Assembly: GCA_028717305.1 (NCBI GenBank)
Contig: JAQUOC010000087.1
Coordinates: 1-5,336, forward strand
DNA: 5,336 nt
DNA from: Dehalococcoidales bacterium
GTDB lineage: Bacteria; Chloroflexota; Dehalococcoidia; Dehalococcoidales; UBA5760
Direction of reading: 5' to 3'
Shown piece by piece: positions 4,571 through 5,336 of this stretch (position 1 is its first letter; the number at the start of each line of letters is the position of its first letter). The translations under genes were made by a program, and so were the position numbers. A model generated the notes under the pieces. It saw nothing but the letters and a program-made list of their open reading frames with translations, did not search any database and had not been told where the DNA came from.

Positions 4571-5336
4571 TTATATTTTATAATGCTCTATCACTTCACT
4601 CTTTTCGGAAAGACCAACAATATGCCCTCGCCTGTACCTGGGGAAGAAACTCCTATCTTCAAAGGACAGATTCCCACTACAAATAGCGCGAGCCCTTCCT
4701 GTTTCCTTCGATATTGGACCCCAGAATAAATCAGGACGATTTCCGCGAAAAGGATCGTAAATTGAAATACCCTGGTTCGTCACGATCAACCAAATGGCTA
4801 CAAGCTCATCTTTAGTATTTTCTTGGAGTTGTTTGCCATTAACCCGTATGTCTGGAATCTCATACCCATTATATCTCCATACCCAACACCAAGAAGGGTA
4901 AGGGCAACCATCGGTCGGGCATGGATAATAAACAGCTAGCCCAAGTTTTCTCATATTTACGGCAAGAGACTTAATAAGTGCCTTCGTATAGTTCCTCTGG
5001 GCTTCAGCAATAATTATAGCGCCTTTTCTTGCCAGCATCTCAGGTAGACGTGTTACCAAGTTGATGCCATTCTCACGCGGGATTTCTGTAAGGCAATTTG
5101 CAACAAATATAAAATGATACGGACTTTCCACTTCTGCGGTCTCTAGACAATCATCTACATTGCGAATATCCGTAACGTGATATTCGACTTGACTCAAATC
5201 AAAGCCTGCCTTAGCAATTATTTCTTTTTGCCGATCCAGAGCCTCAGTACAACAATCTAAGGCAGTAATCTCAAGCGATATTCCAGACAAAGGATCTCTA
5301 TTAAACATTGACAGCAAGCCGAGGGTCACAGCTCCG
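4571..5336 (-). CDS. Rsm22/METTL17-like SAM-dependent methyltransferase, N-terminus outside window
   Basis: The frame is open to the right edge and is cut there. A GTG at 5327-5329 is preceded in frame by Gly-Ala codons, reading GA-VTLGLLSMF. This matches the end of glycine-rich SAM-binding motif I (GxGxG/A-x-T), so the GTG is an internal valine and the true start lies upstream. Numbering from that Val, later motifs are ITALDCC (Asp25, binds the SAM ribose), HVTDIR (Asp54), the motif IV-like FIFVANCLTEIP (73-84) and the strand GAIIIAEA (103-110). The C-terminal part has CPTDGCPYPSWCWVWR, close to the CPHDG.CP...WCHF signature of Rsm22 proteins. Its Cys137, Cys142, Cys148 and a later Cys217 resemble the four cysteines that hold an iron-sulfur cluster in METTL17/Rsm22. 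Known members act on the small-subunit ribosome or its rRNA. An RNA or ribosome target here is inferred. It is co-directional with DUF1848, 30 bases away. Confidence 0.75.
   Translation of the reverse strand, partial: GAVTLGLLSMFNRDPLSGISLEITALDCCTEALDRQKEIIAKAGFDLSQVEYHVTDIRNVDDCLETAEVESPYHFIFVANCLTEIPRENGINLVTRLPEMLARKGAIIIAEAQRNYTKALIKSLAVNMRKLGLAVYYPCPTDGCPYPSWCWVWRYNGYEIPDIRVNGKQLQENTKDELVAIWLIVTNQGISIYDPFRGNRPDLFWGPISKETGRARAICSGNLSFEDRSFFPRYRRGHIVGLSEKSEVIEHYKI

Noticed and set aside
5327..5329. GTG as the true start of the methyltransferase
   Set aside because: The frame stays open upstream with Gly-Ala codons completing a SAM-binding motif I, and no RBS can be seen. The gene is cut by the window edge.

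Overview
This is a bacterial or phage/plasmid-linked window with compact genes, short spacers, Shine-Dalgarno sequences and GTG starts. Base composition looks moderate in GC by eye. No rRNA, tRNA, CRISPR array or transposase is visible. The lineage cannot be fixed from sequence alone. The cysteine-bearing sigma-like protein on the left resembles proteins I associate with Chloroflexota (Dehalococcoidia-type) genomes and mobile elements, but that is only a weak pointer.

Left region (1-944, mostly minus strand): a gene for a 202-residue sigma-70-like regulator with an internal four-cysteine (zinc-finger-like) insertion. Its ribosome binding site and GTG start lie inside a predicted hairpin. A 43-residue small ORF overlaps its start, and a possible partial ORF runs off the left edge. 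A 25/27-base inverted repeat (58-84 and 864-890) brackets the sigma-like gene. A cluster of TATCGG/CCGATA motifs sits just downstream of it and extends into its 3' half. This looks like accessory or mobile DNA.

Middle region (1041-3495, plus strand): a likely two-gene operon behind a TATAAT box. The first gene encodes a 516-residue protein of unknown family. Its C-terminal half has the residue pattern of a PD-(D/E)XK nuclease fold. Thirty bases later comes a DUF429 protein, a family predicted to have an RNase H-like fold. Two putative nuclease-fold proteins in one operon are the best candidate here for an undescribed system (defence or nucleic-acid processing), but no function can be proven from the sequence.

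Right region (3581-5336, minus strand, convergent with the operon): a 5'-truncated Rsm22/METTL17-like SAM-dependent methyltransferase, followed 30 bases later by a DUF1848 protein. Both carry cysteine sets of the kind that bind iron-sulfur clusters, and they are probably co-transcribed. Together they suggest a small RNA- or ribosome-directed modification module; this is inference.
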